The notes: generated from the sequence alone by a model not told the origin. DNA of 64,000 nucleotides from Tolypeutes matacus (GCA_026826555.1 JAKSZT010053928.1:37627965-37691964); one strand, 5' to 3'; shown: positions 1 through 11,838, numbered from the stretch's first letter. A program made the numbers and translations.

Positions 1-821
1 GAATTTTTCAAGTAAACACATTTACTGGTGAGTTATGATATTGTAAAATGGATGAATTAACTATTAAATATAACATCCCAGTAAAAGATGTAAGTGAGCT
101 AAGATCTGAATAAATCCATTATAATTTTTTCAGACTCAGAAAAATTCCATTGTCTGTATTCCCTGATGCAAGATATGGGCAAGTAAAATTACAGAAATGT
201 GAACTGCCCCATGAAGCATAAACTCCAAGGAGATAGAGTACCTTTATTATTGTAGAACGCTGCAATGACTTTAAGATTACAAACTATTTAACTCTTTACA
301 TATACACACAGAGACTCACACACACACACACACACACACATACACGAACACACAGATATGCAACTGAGCCTACAAAAATCATATTTTTAAAAGTTCAGTG
401 TCACTATTTTCCTATGAATAGTAAGTACTTATCAACCACTTATTTATCGTTTGTCTTCCAATCTGAAATGTTTGAATGATACCCTTGGCTTATAATCACT
501 TAATTCATTTGCTTGATTCAGGTGCTCATCCTGCCTCTAGATATGTAAGAGTAGCATGGTTATGCTTAACTTTAACACAGATGTGTCATAAACCATAGAA
601 TTCCATCTAAATTATTACATGTATTTATTAAGTAAGGGAATATTTCTCTTAGAATTTGTGTAAAATACTTAAGTAAGTCTCATTATGACAATGCATTCAA
701 AATATTTTAAAATCAATGAGATAATGTATATCCAGTACTGGGCATATAGAAGTTTCTCAACAAACATTTATTGACATCTCTATCTATGCTAACATAATAA
801 GCATATTAATATTAACTAATT
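1..821. other. Non-coding stretch with CA microsatellite and short L2 tail
   Basis: AT-rich sequence without a credible gene. A CA repeat occupies about 302-354, with a pure core near 317-340. About 732-785 reads like the plus-strand 3' tail of an L2 element: a 'ctgggcatatagaag' segment followed by 'caacaaacatttattga'. The rest shows nothing I recognise. Confidence 0.55.
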
Positions 822-919
822 GGGGGAGCCAGTGTAGCTCAGTGGTTGAGCACTGACTTCCCACATATGAAGTCCCAGGTTCAATCCCAGCCCTGAAACC
901 TCCAAAAAAAAAAAAAAAA
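822..919 (+). mobile_element. DAS-type tRNA-derived SINE, monomer
   Basis: A short retroposon made of one tRNA-like head and an A-tail. An A-box-like segment lies at about 833-845 and a B-box-like 'ggttcaatccc' at 878-888, the internal RNA polymerase III promoter expected of a tRNA-derived SINE. A run of 16 A follows at 904-919. The head has the 'ctcagtggttgagcactg' form, which recurs at 6.5 kb and, on the minus strand, at 25.4 kb and 45.2 kb. A clear target duplication is not visible. The family is known from xenarthrans, so this is one of the main clues to the organism. Confidence 0.9.
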
Positions 920-2963
920 GTAATTAGTGATGAGGACAGGGCAACCTCACTTTAATCTCTATTTTATGTGTATATTACCTTTTGAAAGTAAAAACAATTA
1001 ACACAACAGTATTTATGGATTTAGGTCCTGCCTTTTAACTTGGCTTTGCTAGGAAAAAACAACAAATCTAGGAAGGTAGAAGAGGACTGAATGTGTAAAG
1101 AGCACAGCTGGATTATTTGAAAAGTGTTTTAGGGACTTTAGAATGATGGAGGAGAATTTGGAGAACAGCTTCTGTGAGAGACATGAGGAACAGATTTTAA
1201 GAATTTAGCACTGTACTATGAATCAGATCCCCTTTTATAATTATTTTAAGAGGAGATAAAAATGCATAAATTACTTTCTAAATATCTTTGTCTGTTGGAC
1301 TTGGGTCAGGATGGGACTGTGAAGACCCTTGACTGTATATAGATTTATTTTGGAATCCAGTCTGTCTATCCAAAATACTTCAGATGAAAACCAATACCTA
1401 AATCCATGTTTTCGGGTGGTTACAATCCCACTAGATTTACGGTACAAAAGGGTAAAGATTTCCCCTACAAAACTATTATGTTTCATAGAATACTACTCCA
1501 GAGAGAAGCGCTGGAGACCACTCAGCGACCCAACTGGCTTCCTTAAGAAATTGAAAACTAGAAACTCGTTTTTAACTCAACCTCCATGGCTTGACCTCCA
1601 TAGACAATGATTTTCTTAAATTGGAGCCCTTTCTGGATGCTAAAGGTAACATATGTTTTGGCTAGTTCTAGGCATTTGTTCTGCTACAATGATAGAATAT
1701 TCCCTGGGGATGTATCTGCTACTCGGAAGCTTGCTATTAAGCTTTTAAGAACTTGAGAAATTCAGATGGTGTTTTTTGTGGAACCCCAGAAAAAGAATAG
1801 TACTTTGGTTCTGAGTTAGAGCATGCCACTAAAATAGTCTAAAAATAATATGTATTAAAGGCAGAAAAATACAACTAAATGATGTCTACAGTTCAACATT
1901 AGGTATTCTTTATATTCTGAAATTCAATTGACTTCTGTTTCTATTTGACCCAATTCACTAACCTAGAAAGTATAAATGGCAAGGTGATTTGCCCACATTC
2001 ATGTGTTGAATCCATAGTTACATATCAACCAGAATGGTAAAAATGTCCTACTTATGTACATTTCAACAATGGCAAGCTGCCAGAGGAAAGTGTAGCACCA
2101 ATTGCAGAAACATTTGAAATGGCTAGAGTCATCCCAAGTATAGTTCCTAAAATAAATAAACAAATTTGAGTTATTGAATCTATTTTAAATATAAAGGTTA
2201 TCTGAATCCTCACTGTTGTGAAGTTCAGTAAAGAAAGTAAGAAAAGATGGAAGGCCTTTTGGATATAAAACCAAGAAGAAATTACAGAGCTCCTATTTAA
2301 GGCTAGAAGGTAGGTTCAAGGTACCTGTATAGATGTAAGTATGCATCTATCTCTTGATATTGGATCCCCAATGAAACAAAGCTTGATTAGTGTGGATAAA
2401 TGGGTACCTAAACCTCAATCCGCAGATTCCTATAGCTATTGAAGGTTCTGTTTGGAGACTATGCCAACTAAACTGTTTTCCTTGTAACAGTGTTGGACAC
2501 AAGAGAGGCTGCTGTAACTTTCTAGTCCTCTATGTCTTGGCAATTTGCAGGCCCAAGCATGGATGCAGGTAGTCCTGTGTTTGCTAGGGGAACATCTGGT
2601 TGCCATCTGAATTCATGAGGAAAAGAATTTGGTTAATAACAAACCTTTCTTTTTTATGTGCAGAGATCCTGGAATTAGGTGCCATGGCAGGCAGCACACC
2701 TCACAGATGCTTTTCCTAGTGCTAGTCAGAGACATGGGCTTGGCCTTGAGCCTCATGATGACTGAAGTGTTCAGGACACTCAGAATACCGATGCTGCTAA
2801 CTCACACATTCACTCGAAATGTGGATGCCACCAGGGGCCCACTCATGGCAGTCACTGCCACCAGCCCCTCCTCTGTCCAATTCTTTAATCAATATTACTC
2901 TATGACCAAATCCTTCAGAAAAAGTAGGGTGCTTCCTTTTTGGAAGACAAGAAATCTCCAAAC
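920..2963. other. No recognised gene or repeat; one GC-richer pocket
   Basis: Mostly AT-rich unrecognised sequence. Short overlapping frames near 1271-1610 on both strands show no protein character. About 2650-2880 is richer in G and C and is preceded by a pyrimidine tract ending in 'tgtgcag', which resembles a splice acceptor. An open frame runs through it, but it continues into the MER20 element and I see no matching donor or homology. Confidence 0.4.
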
Positions 2964-3132
2964 CAGTGTTTCTCAGCTTTGCCTGCTCATTAGAATCACT
3001 TGAGAAGGTTTTTCAAAAATGTCTGGACTTCGTTCCTAGAGACTGATTTCATTCGCCTGAGGTGAGCCCCAGGCATTGTATTGTTTAAAGAACTTTATAG
3101 GTGATTCCAAAGCAAAAGGCAGGATTGAAAGA
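2964..3132. mobile_element. MER20-like hAT-Charlie non-autonomous DNA transposon
   Basis: The left end begins 'cagtgtttctcagctttg' and is followed by 'attagaatcact', the typical start of MER20/MER5-type hAT elements. The interior keeps a 'ccaggcattgtatt' segment, and the right part contains 'ataggtgattcc', matching the inverted terminal region. These fit MER20 better than MER5A. The element is about 170 bp, slightly shorter than a full copy, and its right terminus is eroded. It encodes no protein. An ancient placental repeat. Confidence 0.75.
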
Positions 3133-3201
3133 TTGCTCTAAACAAAGGACATAAAAGCTGAGGAATAAAAAATTCATCATTGACCTTCTCCCCCACCCTA
3201 C

Positions 3202-3673
3202 TGTCTTAGTTTCCCAGACTTCTATGACAAATAGCAACAATGAATTGGCTTAAACAACAGGAATTTATTGGCTCATAGTTTTGAGGCTAGAAGAAGTCCA
3301 AAATCAAGACATCAGCAAGGCAATGCTTTCTCCCAGAACTGTAACACTCTGGTGCTGGCTGCCAGTGATCCTTGGGACTTTTTGGCTTATATCCCTGCTT
3401 GGCATTACATGGTGGTGTCCTCTCCTTTCTCTTCTGGGTTCTGTTGACTTCTGGCTTTTCCATATGGCATTATCTTAACTCTGGCTTCTGGCTTCTTTCT
3501 CTTTATAAGGCCTCCAGTAATCCAGATTAAGACCTAACTTCATTCAGTTGGGTCACACCTTATCTAAAGTTAATACCTTCAAGAGATCCTATTTACAATA
3601 GGTTCATACCACAGGAATGCAGATTAAGATTAAGGACATTTCTCAATTGGGGTTCATAATTCAATCCACCACA
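3202..3673 (-). mobile_element. MaLR (MLT1/MST-like) solo LTR
   Basis: Read on the minus strand this is an LTR of the ERVL-MaLR group. On the plus strand its left end reads 'tgtcttagtttcccagac', then 'ggcttaaacaacaggaattt', 'ggctcatagttttgaggct' and a 'tataaggcctccagtaat' block, in the order found in MLT1-type LTRs. The right end is '...ccaccaca', giving the canonical TG...CA termini. The flanking 5-mers (cctac/cctcc) are only a weak duplication. No internal region is attached, so it is probably a recombined solo LTR. Two related but distinct LTRs lie at 53.7 and 60.8 kb. Confidence 0.8.
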
Positions 3674-6358
3674 CCTCCCATCTACCTAATTGGCTTTTGC
3701 TGTTTTTTTTTAACGATGGTCATCAGAGTAATGGGTGTGGATTGATTTTCATTGGAATGAGAAGACTGCTATTGGAGAAGCAATAATGAATAGCTTCAAA
3801 AAGGTGGGGAACAGGTAGGAAACACCATCATCCAAGTGGCCCAGGCTGGAAAGTTAAAGGAAGTTTAGACAGAAGGAGGAGAGAGAATCTGTGTAATTCT
3901 TTATGTTTATGGGTTAGAGATCAGGAAGTCATTTTTCAAAAGGGTTTACTTTAACGAACCAAATTTTCCTTTGATGTTCTATGAGAAACTTCAATAAAAA
4001 ATAAATTATTTGAGTATTACTAAAAGTGTGCTGTTTCTTTAAATGTGACACAGAACTGACATGGAGCCCTAAGGTAGTCCACCTTTATGTAGCTTGTATC
4101 TTTGTAACATTTATCTCTGGATCAGATCATACATAGTTAGAATAGGAAGTTCAAATCAAATGTTGAGAAAATTAAATCTGTCTAAGCCTTCTGAATGTAA
4201 TAGTTGCAAGCTCCAGTCATAGTAATATTAAACGAAATGTTTAAATGAGAATTCAATTTAAATAAAATTCAGTATTCAAATTTAAAACTTCCTGCAGTGG
4301 CCACAAGTTAGGTTTTATTACACAGAAGGGAGCTTTTTGGCTCTGGCCCTCACGTTATATTTGCCTTATCAAGATAACCAATAGGGAAATCCCTTTCTGA
4401 GGCAAAACAAGCTATAGTTCTGAGATAAAATAGATAATCAAAATGCTGAAGAAGGAAATAAAAACAAACAAACAAAACAAATAGAAAAATAGGATTTTTT
4501 TTTCATGAATACTACCTCCAACCCTGTTTTTCAATATCCCAGACCAATTTGGAAGTAACAGAGTAGCTATGAACAAAAGTGATATGACTGCTTGAGTTGC
4601 TGATTGCAAAGTGACAAAATGCAGACCTCTGTGGAGTTGATCTAAAATAGCAGCCTTCCAAAATTAGAGTACTTGATGGGAGAGTTAGAGGGAAAAGGGG
4701 GGAATTGAGCAAAATAAAAGCAAGTTGATTTTTTATGGACTTGGTTTCCCATTGTATTTGAAAGGGCCACAGCCAGAAGGGCTATTAGTAGTGTGGCCAT
4801 CGTATCTGATCAGCTGTCCTTTAATCGAGTTCTGCTTCCAGACTTGCCACTGCTCTTCACCCTGTAGGTGAAGTCCTGTTGCTCCTTAAATGGAATCGTG
4901 TCCAGGGCCTTCTCTGGCTTCTTTACATCCCTGCATGGCAGAGGGCCTCATTTAATCTTTCTTCCGCTCACTCATTCATATTTATTGAGCTCTCTGCATG
5001 CATACCAGACCACTGTACTAGTCTCAATTTTAAAAGGCGTAAACAGCCAATACATTCTGCAGTTATGTTGGTATGTGCCCTGACAGTAGTGTTGAGATTT
5101 TTCTGGAAGCATAATTTAACAGAGAAATAAGTTACCCTTTGCAAGATTAGATGCAAGACATACTACGACAATTCAGGAGATTCCAAGATGCATACTCTCA
5201 TTCTTGTCCCTAAGAAGTTTTCGATTCAGAGGGTCAAGTAAGGGATACTTTACTTTCTAATTTAAATAATTGACCATTTCAAACCTCTGTAATCAAGTCC
5301 TAAAGCAATCGATACATTTGTACTACTTTTAAAAATAGGAATGAAGAAATTATTTGATCTCCATGATTTTTTCCATTTTGAGATTTCATACCTGTTCAGA
5401 CAGCCTTGTTGCTTATTCAATGCAACAAAAATATGCATTAAGTACCATATATGGCTGAGGTACTAAGAAGACACTTTGTGGCATCCAAAGATGAATAGTA
5501 CTCATAGGCTACTGTCATGATCATACCATCCAGTCAAGATAATGAAACAAAAATATACATAACTGGAGTTAAATGAACCCTTACCTAGTGTTGGGTTCCA
5601 AAGTTAGTGATTAATGTGAAGGTCATGTATCATAAAAATCATCTTTTAAAATGTCTTAAAGTGTCCATGACTATTTGGTGTTGGTTTGTATTTGGCACTG
5701 TCTCTTAGAAAGTCTAATAGAGTACATTTTCTTCTAGTTTTGAAACAGATGTCTGTTTGGTTGAGTTTCAGTTGTCAAGTCATTTTTAAGGCATTTTTAT
5801 ACCAAATCAAACAAAAAAAATCAAAACACAGAATAGAAAACAAATTTAAGAAAACGCAAACCCCTTGTTTCTGTTGTTATGCCTGATGAGCTTCATGAAA
5901 TGTTCATAAGTTAAATGTTGTATGATGCATCTCAACCATATTAATGATTATGACAATTACTGTAAGGGAAATACAAGCAAAAGGATGTGGGATTTAAAGG
6001 AGAAAAAAGCTCATACCTCAATAAGAGAGTCAGGAAAAAACTTCATAAAGAATATTGAATTTGAAATTTTAAGGACAGATTTGATTTTGACACACAAGCC
6101 AAATCAGTACAAGAACATGCAATCTGAGCAAAAGCATAGAACTTAGGGGGAAAAAAGTAAAATATGTTTCAATGGACTGTAACAGAATGTTCTAAGAGAA
6201 GCATAGGATATGAATTGTGCAGTAGGAGATGATGATGCCTCAAAGGGTAGGTGAAATACCATAATTGGGGAGAAAAAGTGTGTACTAAACCGGAGAGGTC
6301 ACTGATGGGTTCTGAGAGGAAGGTGCCTTAGTTTTGGTTTAGATATAAGAACCAGTCA
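3674..6358. other. Gene-free stretch with two diverged L2-like tails
   Basis: No supported gene. About 4968-5100 resembles a minus-strand L2 3' end: it starts with 'cactcattcatatttattga' and runs through a diverged 'catgcataccagaccactgt' segment. About 5405-5580 shows a similar pattern ('gcattaagtaccatatatgg', then a 'gatgaatagtactca' segment). Both are strongly decayed. Several 60-75 residue frames in 4.4-6.2 kb have no recognisable motif and are treated as chance. Confidence 0.45.
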
Positions 6359-6483
6359 GGGGAGTGGATGTGGCTCAAGCAGATGAGTGCCTGCTTCCCA
6401 CATGGGAGGTCTCAGATTCGGTTCCTGGTGCCTCTAAATAAACAAGCAAAACAAATGGGAAAAAAAAAAAAAAAAAAAAAAAA
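6359..6483 (+). mobile_element. DAS SINE unit 1 of a head-to-tail pair
   Basis: Starts 'ggggagtggatgtggctc', with the tRNA-like head continuing through a 'gattcggttcctggtgcctc' segment that covers the B box. It then has a short linker and a run of about 25 A at 6459-6483. This is the 'gagtggatgtggctcaag' head type, different from the unit that follows it immediately. Confidence 0.9.
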
Positions 6484-6485
6484 CA

Positions 6486-6564
6486 GGGGAGACAATGTGG
6501 CTCAGTGGTTGAGCACTGGCTTCCCACATATGAGGTCCAGGGTTCAATCCCCACCCCAGTACCT

Positions 6565-6596
<32 letters not shown>
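6486..6596 (+). mobile_element. DAS SINE unit 2 of a head-to-tail pair
   Basis: A second tRNA-like head begins straight after the A-tail of unit 1 with 'ggggagacaatgtggctc'. It has an A-box-like 'tggctcagtggttgagc', a B-box-like 'ggttcaatcccc' and a 31-A tail at 6566-6596. Either two units retroposed together as a dimer or the second inserted into the A-tail of the first. No unambiguous target duplication is seen around the pair. Confidence 0.9.
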
Positions 6597-6597
<1 letters not shown>

Positions 6598-6961
6598 AGC
6601 TGAGCTCTCCTAAGGAACTAGAGAAGAGAAAGACCTGAGACAGGAGTAAATTTTGCTGGATTAGGATGGACAGTAGGTCAATTGGAAATTGTCACTGGAA
6701 ATGGAGTGGAAAACCCCAAGAAATATTTATTTTGTGGGTTTTGTCTTATACTGATATTGTGACACAGACAATGAAAAAAGAATCTGTATCTTAAACTCTT
6801 TGGGTCAAAGAATTTTCTAGACTAATGGTAGGGAGTTATTTGGATGGATATGGATAACTATTGAACCTAGCGATATTCATAAAACTTTCTAAATAAAATC
6901 CTTCTGTTTACCTAAGATTAACTTAAAACATGGGTTAAGTAATTTTCTAAATGTTTTTTTC
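6597..6961. other. No recognised feature
   Basis: AT-rich sequence between a SINE and an L1 fragment. I see no gene or repeat signature. Confidence 0.5.
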
Positions 6962-7130
6962 TTTAAAACAATAAACTTTATTTTTAAGGAAGTTTTAGAT
7001 TACAGAAAAGTTACATGAAACATATAGGAGATTCCCATATACCCCACCCCCTCCCCTTCTCACATTTTCCCCTATTAATCACATCTTACAATAATGTGGT
7101 ACATTTGTTACAATTGATAAACAAATATTC
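6962..7130 (-). mobile_element. L1 3' UTR fragment
   Basis: On the plus strand a T/A-rich lead is followed by 'ggaagttttagattacag', a 'cccatataccccaccccc' segment and 'gtggtacatttgttacaatt'. That order matches the reverse complement of the 3' untranslated region of mammalian L1 elements. The related pieces at 12.4, 47.9, 48.6 and 51.1 kb share the order, which supports one L1 lineage. Only the 3' end survives, the usual result of 5' truncation. Confidence 0.75.
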
Positions 7131-10100
7131 CTTCTTGTGTCAGTAAAGTTAAATGTTAAGTTGTATATGCTTTGCACTGCAGTCTTTTAGTGAAAGAAGT
7201 TGAAATTCTACAGAGAGATTTGGAATCCTTTTTAAGGGATGAAATTTGTTAGCAAGCCTTTTAAACCTAGAATCTAATTAAGGTCACATTCACCTTAGAT
7301 CAATAATGCTTATGTGGTTATGTTGAATGTGCTTTAAGAATGTTTTGTGCCTTGATTACTAATAATTGTGTATATTTTGCATGCATGCCTGCATCCATCC
7401 ACCCATCTGTTCAAATTTATGCCATTCTTTGACTTTTGATCAAATCAGTTGTGTTTGTACTTTTTGAAAAATAAACCTATATTATATTAATACTTAAAAG
7501 AGCAGTCTTTTCTATTGTGCATGAGTTCTGATATTTTTATTAAGTGATTTAGTTAGGAAATTCAATTCAGGTTCCTGTTTGAGTCTCAGTCCCACACTGA
7601 ACATTTTTTCATTTTAATAAAAATAATAACTTGTAATACCTTTAAGATATAGTCAGTGATTAAATAAAATTAACTTCTGTATTATACTCTCTTAGGCAAA
7701 ATTGAGAGAAGGACAAAGACCCAGGGAAAGGTTGGAGTTGCTGATGATAATATATAAACTTCGAGTTCTTTTAAGATAGAAAAAAGTTTTGTCATAGTTC
7801 ATTATATAAATTTCCATTCTCTATGATTTGGTAAGTCAGAAAAATGTAGTCAGTTTTATATATAAAAACAATGCGTTTCATTCTGCATATGCATGTTAAT
7901 AGTTACCAATTTAGAAGGTGATTCATTGTTGAAATTGAAATGTGTTCCCATAAAAAATAATAAATATAGCTCCATAAATGTTATGATGGTATATGTAGTC
8001 ATTTGTTTGTTTGTTTGTTTGTTTTCTGATCACTATCCCAATAAATATATACCCTCCATAGTTGGATTCAAACATTGTCTTAAAGTTTATCACTTCAATT
8101 GTTGGAGTCTTCTAAGCAGATTCAGATACATTTTGATTAACTTTCAGGGATTAGTTTAATTTTCATGTTCCCTAGTGCACATCATGCAATGCAGGATGTT
8201 CTTCTGAGATGAGCTAAGGTTTCTAATGTATGTAGAACACTTAAATAACATATTGTCCTGCATTTTAAGCTTCACCAATGCTTGTAATGGCAACGGGAAC
8301 CTGTAATTTCTGTTTAGCCATATGGTTCTTACTTAGCAGATGCTTAGAGAAATTGATGGAAGGTGTGAGTCATATTATCTGTAGATTTTTCCTAATTTTT
8401 TCCTTAGTTTGTCAAAACATTAGATAAAAGAATGATAGTTGATGGGTAACAAAATAAATTCTATGTTTCAAAAGTCTGTCATATTTTTCTGCTTAGAAAA
8501 TCTTTCCTGCCAAAGGCATTAGCACAAATTAAAAAGCTGATAGCGTATTGTCTTACTATTTACAAATGACTAAAATATGAGAAAGACTTAGTTATTTTCC
8601 CATCTCATTATAGAATTTTGTATAAAATAAGTTAAGAAACCAGCTTCTTAAAAGTGTTACCTTGTAACAGAATTTAAATGGTTTTTAAAATTCAATTTTG
8701 ACCTTAAGAAATATATTTGACATCATGACCCAGTATAAACATTTCTATATATTTCAATAGATATTGGTAACTGAAAGAAAAGTTTCCCAAAGCAATATTT
8801 AACTAATGTAGCCTGATAATTTGTCTTTCAATTTTATTTTTTAAAATTAATATGTATAATTCCATACTACATGTACAATACTGATTTTAATTAAATTAAC
8901 AAGTTAACATATGTCCCTTTATTAGTTTTACATATTTTACTTAAATCATTTGTTTTTGCTGCTAAAACTTCCATGAATTCTAATTTTAAACATGTTTTAT
9001 GTTAAAGGGACACAAAAGATTTTTAAATATTTTATGCATATGCCACATTTATGAGGTAAAAAGAAGCCCTCTTTTTTCTCATAGACTTCTAAAAGTCATG
9101 AAAACCTGAAAATTTCATAAATAGGATGTTCAAAGCTTGATATATTCTTGAAGATAGGATGATATACTCTTCTCTTTGTTTATGTTTAAGAATGTGTGCT
9201 GTGTAAATGATGTCAACACAATAAGCAATCTAGAAAAATAATACAAACATTTATTTATTTTCTTTTGGTTTCTATCCAGTTAAGGTGAGAGAGCTTTCAT
9301 TCAGAACTCCATAGCAAGACATTTTTCTGACTGGCTATCTGGTCAGTCAATGAAATAATCTGGTAATTGAAAACCACTCCTCTCTCCCAAATGTCACTTT
9401 CTATAACCCGGACTACTCTGATAAGATAGATACATAGGAGATACACAGGGGATAGATACATATGGTTAGATACATAGGAGGAAAATATGATAAATTGTTT
9501 TCTGATTAGCCCTCTAAGCTTTAAGTCAGAGCTAGATTTCTAGAATCTTTGGGATATACTGGAAGCTTCAATACTCTATTAAAGTATGCATATTCTAAGT
9601 CTTCTGCTTAGTGTAAAATCATAATGTGATATATGTATATATGCATATCTGAACAATAAAATGAAACTTCCCTTTGGCAGGAATACACCAAGGGCTGTTT
9701 ATCTTTTCACCAATCCATGTTTCTCCAATGCTTTTTCTCTTTGAAAAGGACCTTAAGGATTTTATGGATTCTTTAGAATGTGAAATTTCCTTCACTCTAT
9801 GAAATCCCTATGAAAATTCATTTGCAGAAGTGTTGTTACCTAGTCCAGTTATGTTGTTTCTAGAGTTTTGTTTTTATGGCAGCCAAACTTTCTTGTATTA
9901 CAAATTTTGAATATTTTCCTGAATTGACTTTGTAACCTGTCTAAATACTATTAACATTCCAATTACAGGAATAGTAAAGTGTATTCTGAGGATTTCAAAA
10001 GATTTCCATACTATACACCTTGAAAATAAAATCATCTGGCCAAACAAGTTGCTTGATTTAAAGAGATTTTTCTTAAACACTATAATACCCTCCAAAACAC

Positions 10101-10227
10101 CAATCCATTCATTATGAACAAGGATTATTTCTACTTATGAAAAGCTTCCAAGTATATGAATTAAGCCTAATATAAAATCTCAAAAGTGAGCCTGAATGGA
10201 AAGAATTTCACGAAGCTGCATTAGAGG
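7131..10227. other. Gene-free AT-rich stretch with small simple repeats
   Basis: No gene found. A TTTG repeat lies at about 8000-8024. An imperfect repeat of 'gatagatacata' units lies at about 9425-9481. The remainder is unrecognised unique-looking sequence. Confidence 0.5.
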
Positions 10228-10595
10228 TTTTTTTTTTAAGATTTATTTTATTTATTTCTCCCCCCACCTCGTTGTTTGCGCTCGTTGTCTGCTCTCTGTG
10301 TCCATTTGTTGTGCTCTCTCTGTGTCTGCTCGTCTTCTCTTTAGGAGGCACTGGAACCAAACCTGGGACATCCCATGTGGGAGAGGCACTCAATCGTTTG
10401 CGCCACCTCAGCTCCCTGCTTTGTTGTGTCTCTCATTGTGTTTCCTCTTTGTGTCTCCTTGTTGCATCATCTTGTTTTGTCAGCTCACCGAGCCAGCCTG
10501 TCGCAGCAGCTTGTTGTCTTGCTTGTCTTCTCTAGAACCTGGGACCTCCCATGTAGTAGGTGAGTGCCCAAATGCTTGAGCCACATCCACTTCTC
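10228..10595 (-). mobile_element. Composite (two-headed) DAS SINE
   Basis: In minus orientation this has two tRNA-like heads joined by a linker of about 120 bp. The poly(A) equivalent is the T run at 10228-10237, followed by 'aagatttattttatttattt'. Reverse-complement B boxes appear in the 'ggaaccaaacctgggac' region (about 10351) and in 'gaacctgggacctcccatg' (about 10536). The head ends near 'ccacatccacttctc'. The layout matches the copies at 29.8, 52.1 and 60.1 kb. A 127-residue frame crossing it on the other strand is an artefact of the SINE. Confidence 0.9.
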
Positions 10596-10669
10596 TACAG
10601 TATTTTCTTACCTCATTTTAAGTTTTCTGTACAATTCATACCATGAAGACTAAGATCCCATTATCCCAC

Positions 10670-11225
10670 TGATACCAAGCAAAAGTGGGTTCTTCTTTCT
10701 GAATGTGTCTTTAAAGCCAATTCCTGGGACACTGGGAATTCAAAGAGAGAAAGAGTTTCTTTGGTTGCACAAACAAAGGAGTACAATGGCCTAATGGCCC
10801 CAAACTGCCTCCCCAATCTGCAGAAATTCTAATATTTTATAACATCGGGGTGCTAATGAATAACTGGTGTAGAGCTGGTCTCAGATTCCTTCATTAATAA
10901 ACATTAAGGGGCTGAGCTGGATAGGGGTGGGTACCAAACCAGGGTGAGTCACAAAGTTACAATCATTATTAAAGATCAAGTTTCTGGGATAGAGTAGAAT
11001 TCAATCACAGGGTTTTCCATATGGATATTAAAAAGGAGGGTGGAGTGGTTACCATCACAATAGCAAGCATACTCAAGGATGAGCCTAATCTATAGACTTG
11101 GGTAATGTCACACTAGAATCACCATCACAATAGTAAACATACACAAAGGTAAGGCTATGTCTAGAGTAACCATAAACAGGGGAGAGACCCATCACAATAG
11201 CAGGTCTAGGCTAAATCCAGCCAGT
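10670..11225 (-). mobile_element. ERV LTR, family shared with the 21.5-22.3 kb LTR
   Basis: Read on the minus strand, the left edge ends '...gcttggtatca', preceded by 'aagaaccca', and further in is 'aactctttctctctttgaa' followed by 'cccagtgtc'. The LTR at 21.5-22.3 kb has nearly the same blocks in the same order: an 'aaagctctttctctctttga' lead-in, 'cccagtgtcacaggc' and 'ctggtatca'. Further upstream both share a 'cagccccttaat' block and 'tttattaatgaagga'. The U3 part contains three imperfect repeats of 67-70 bp marked by 'catcacaatag'. The right boundary (U3 start) is uncertain by about 100-200 bp. No internal genes are attached. Confidence 0.7.
11052..11200. repeat. Imperfect 67-70 bp tandem repeat in LTR U3
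   Basis: The 12-mer 'ccatcacaatag' begins at 11052, 11122 and 11189, and the DNA between the copies is similar but diverged (for example 'agcaagcatactcaaggat' against 'agtaaacatacacaaaggt'). The three units lie in the U3 half of the 10.67-kb LTR, where retroviral enhancer repeats are often found. The other copy of the LTR family does not show the same triplication. Confidence 0.65.
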
Positions 11226-11838
11226 TTCAGCAATTTCAGATATTAACTCATTTGCTATTTTATAATATAAAGGCATCTATATAATTATTTTATAATCATA
11301 AGTATTTGTTAATTCGTAACCCTTAGTTACATCATTATGCATATGGCTGTATGTATATATACACTTACAATTCTGATGGGAAAAAAAAGCCACATAACCT
11401 GATAAGCATAAAACAATAGGGTCAATGAGTAGTTGGTAGAACAGGGAAAGAGCACCACATCTGATGTAGGTGGGAAAGGGTCCTATGCGGAGGCTTGAGG
11501 GATGTGGTGGAGCTTACTCTTCCTAGAGGAAGTTGTGACTGGGGTTTACATAGAAATAGAATTCCAGGTCATGCAATTTGAGAGCATTTCTCCTAAGTCT
11601 GTAAAGGCTCTGAATAGTTGGGTCACTAGAATATTCTGGACCATGTATTTATTTTCAAATATCATTTCCTAACAATACTGGGACCAGTGTATAAAGAGTT
11701 AGCTAAGCAAGAGCTAATTACTATATCGCAAATACTCTTACAGAAAAATTATATAAGGAAATCTTAACTAGGTATTTGGTATTTTTTTATGGACTTGATC
11801 ATTCACATAAAACTATGATACACAATTAAAAGTAGTCT
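11226..11838. other. Possible LTR remainder, otherwise nothing recognised
   Basis: May include the outer U3 of the LTR to its left, whose end I cannot fix. No gene is visible. It ends in the left target duplication of the next SINE ('agtagtct' at 11831-11838). Confidence 0.4.

Noticed and set aside
822..888. Functional tRNA gene at the tRNA-like SINE heads
   Set aside because: A/B boxes are present, but the sequences do not fold into an intact cloverleaf with anticodon and acceptor stem by eye, and they end in SINE linkers and A-tails.
2629..3003. 124-residue frame as an exon-containing gene
   Set aside because: Its last part lies in the MER20 element, there is no donor or upstream exon, and no recognisable protein. 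Kept only as a weak finding.
10196..10579. 127-residue frame and overlapping frames at 10.2-10.6 kb; similar frames at 30.0, 52.3 and 60.1-60.6 kb
   Set aside because: They are translations of the DAS SINE in one or other strand. The similar cysteine- and serine-rich peptides recur because the repeat recurs.
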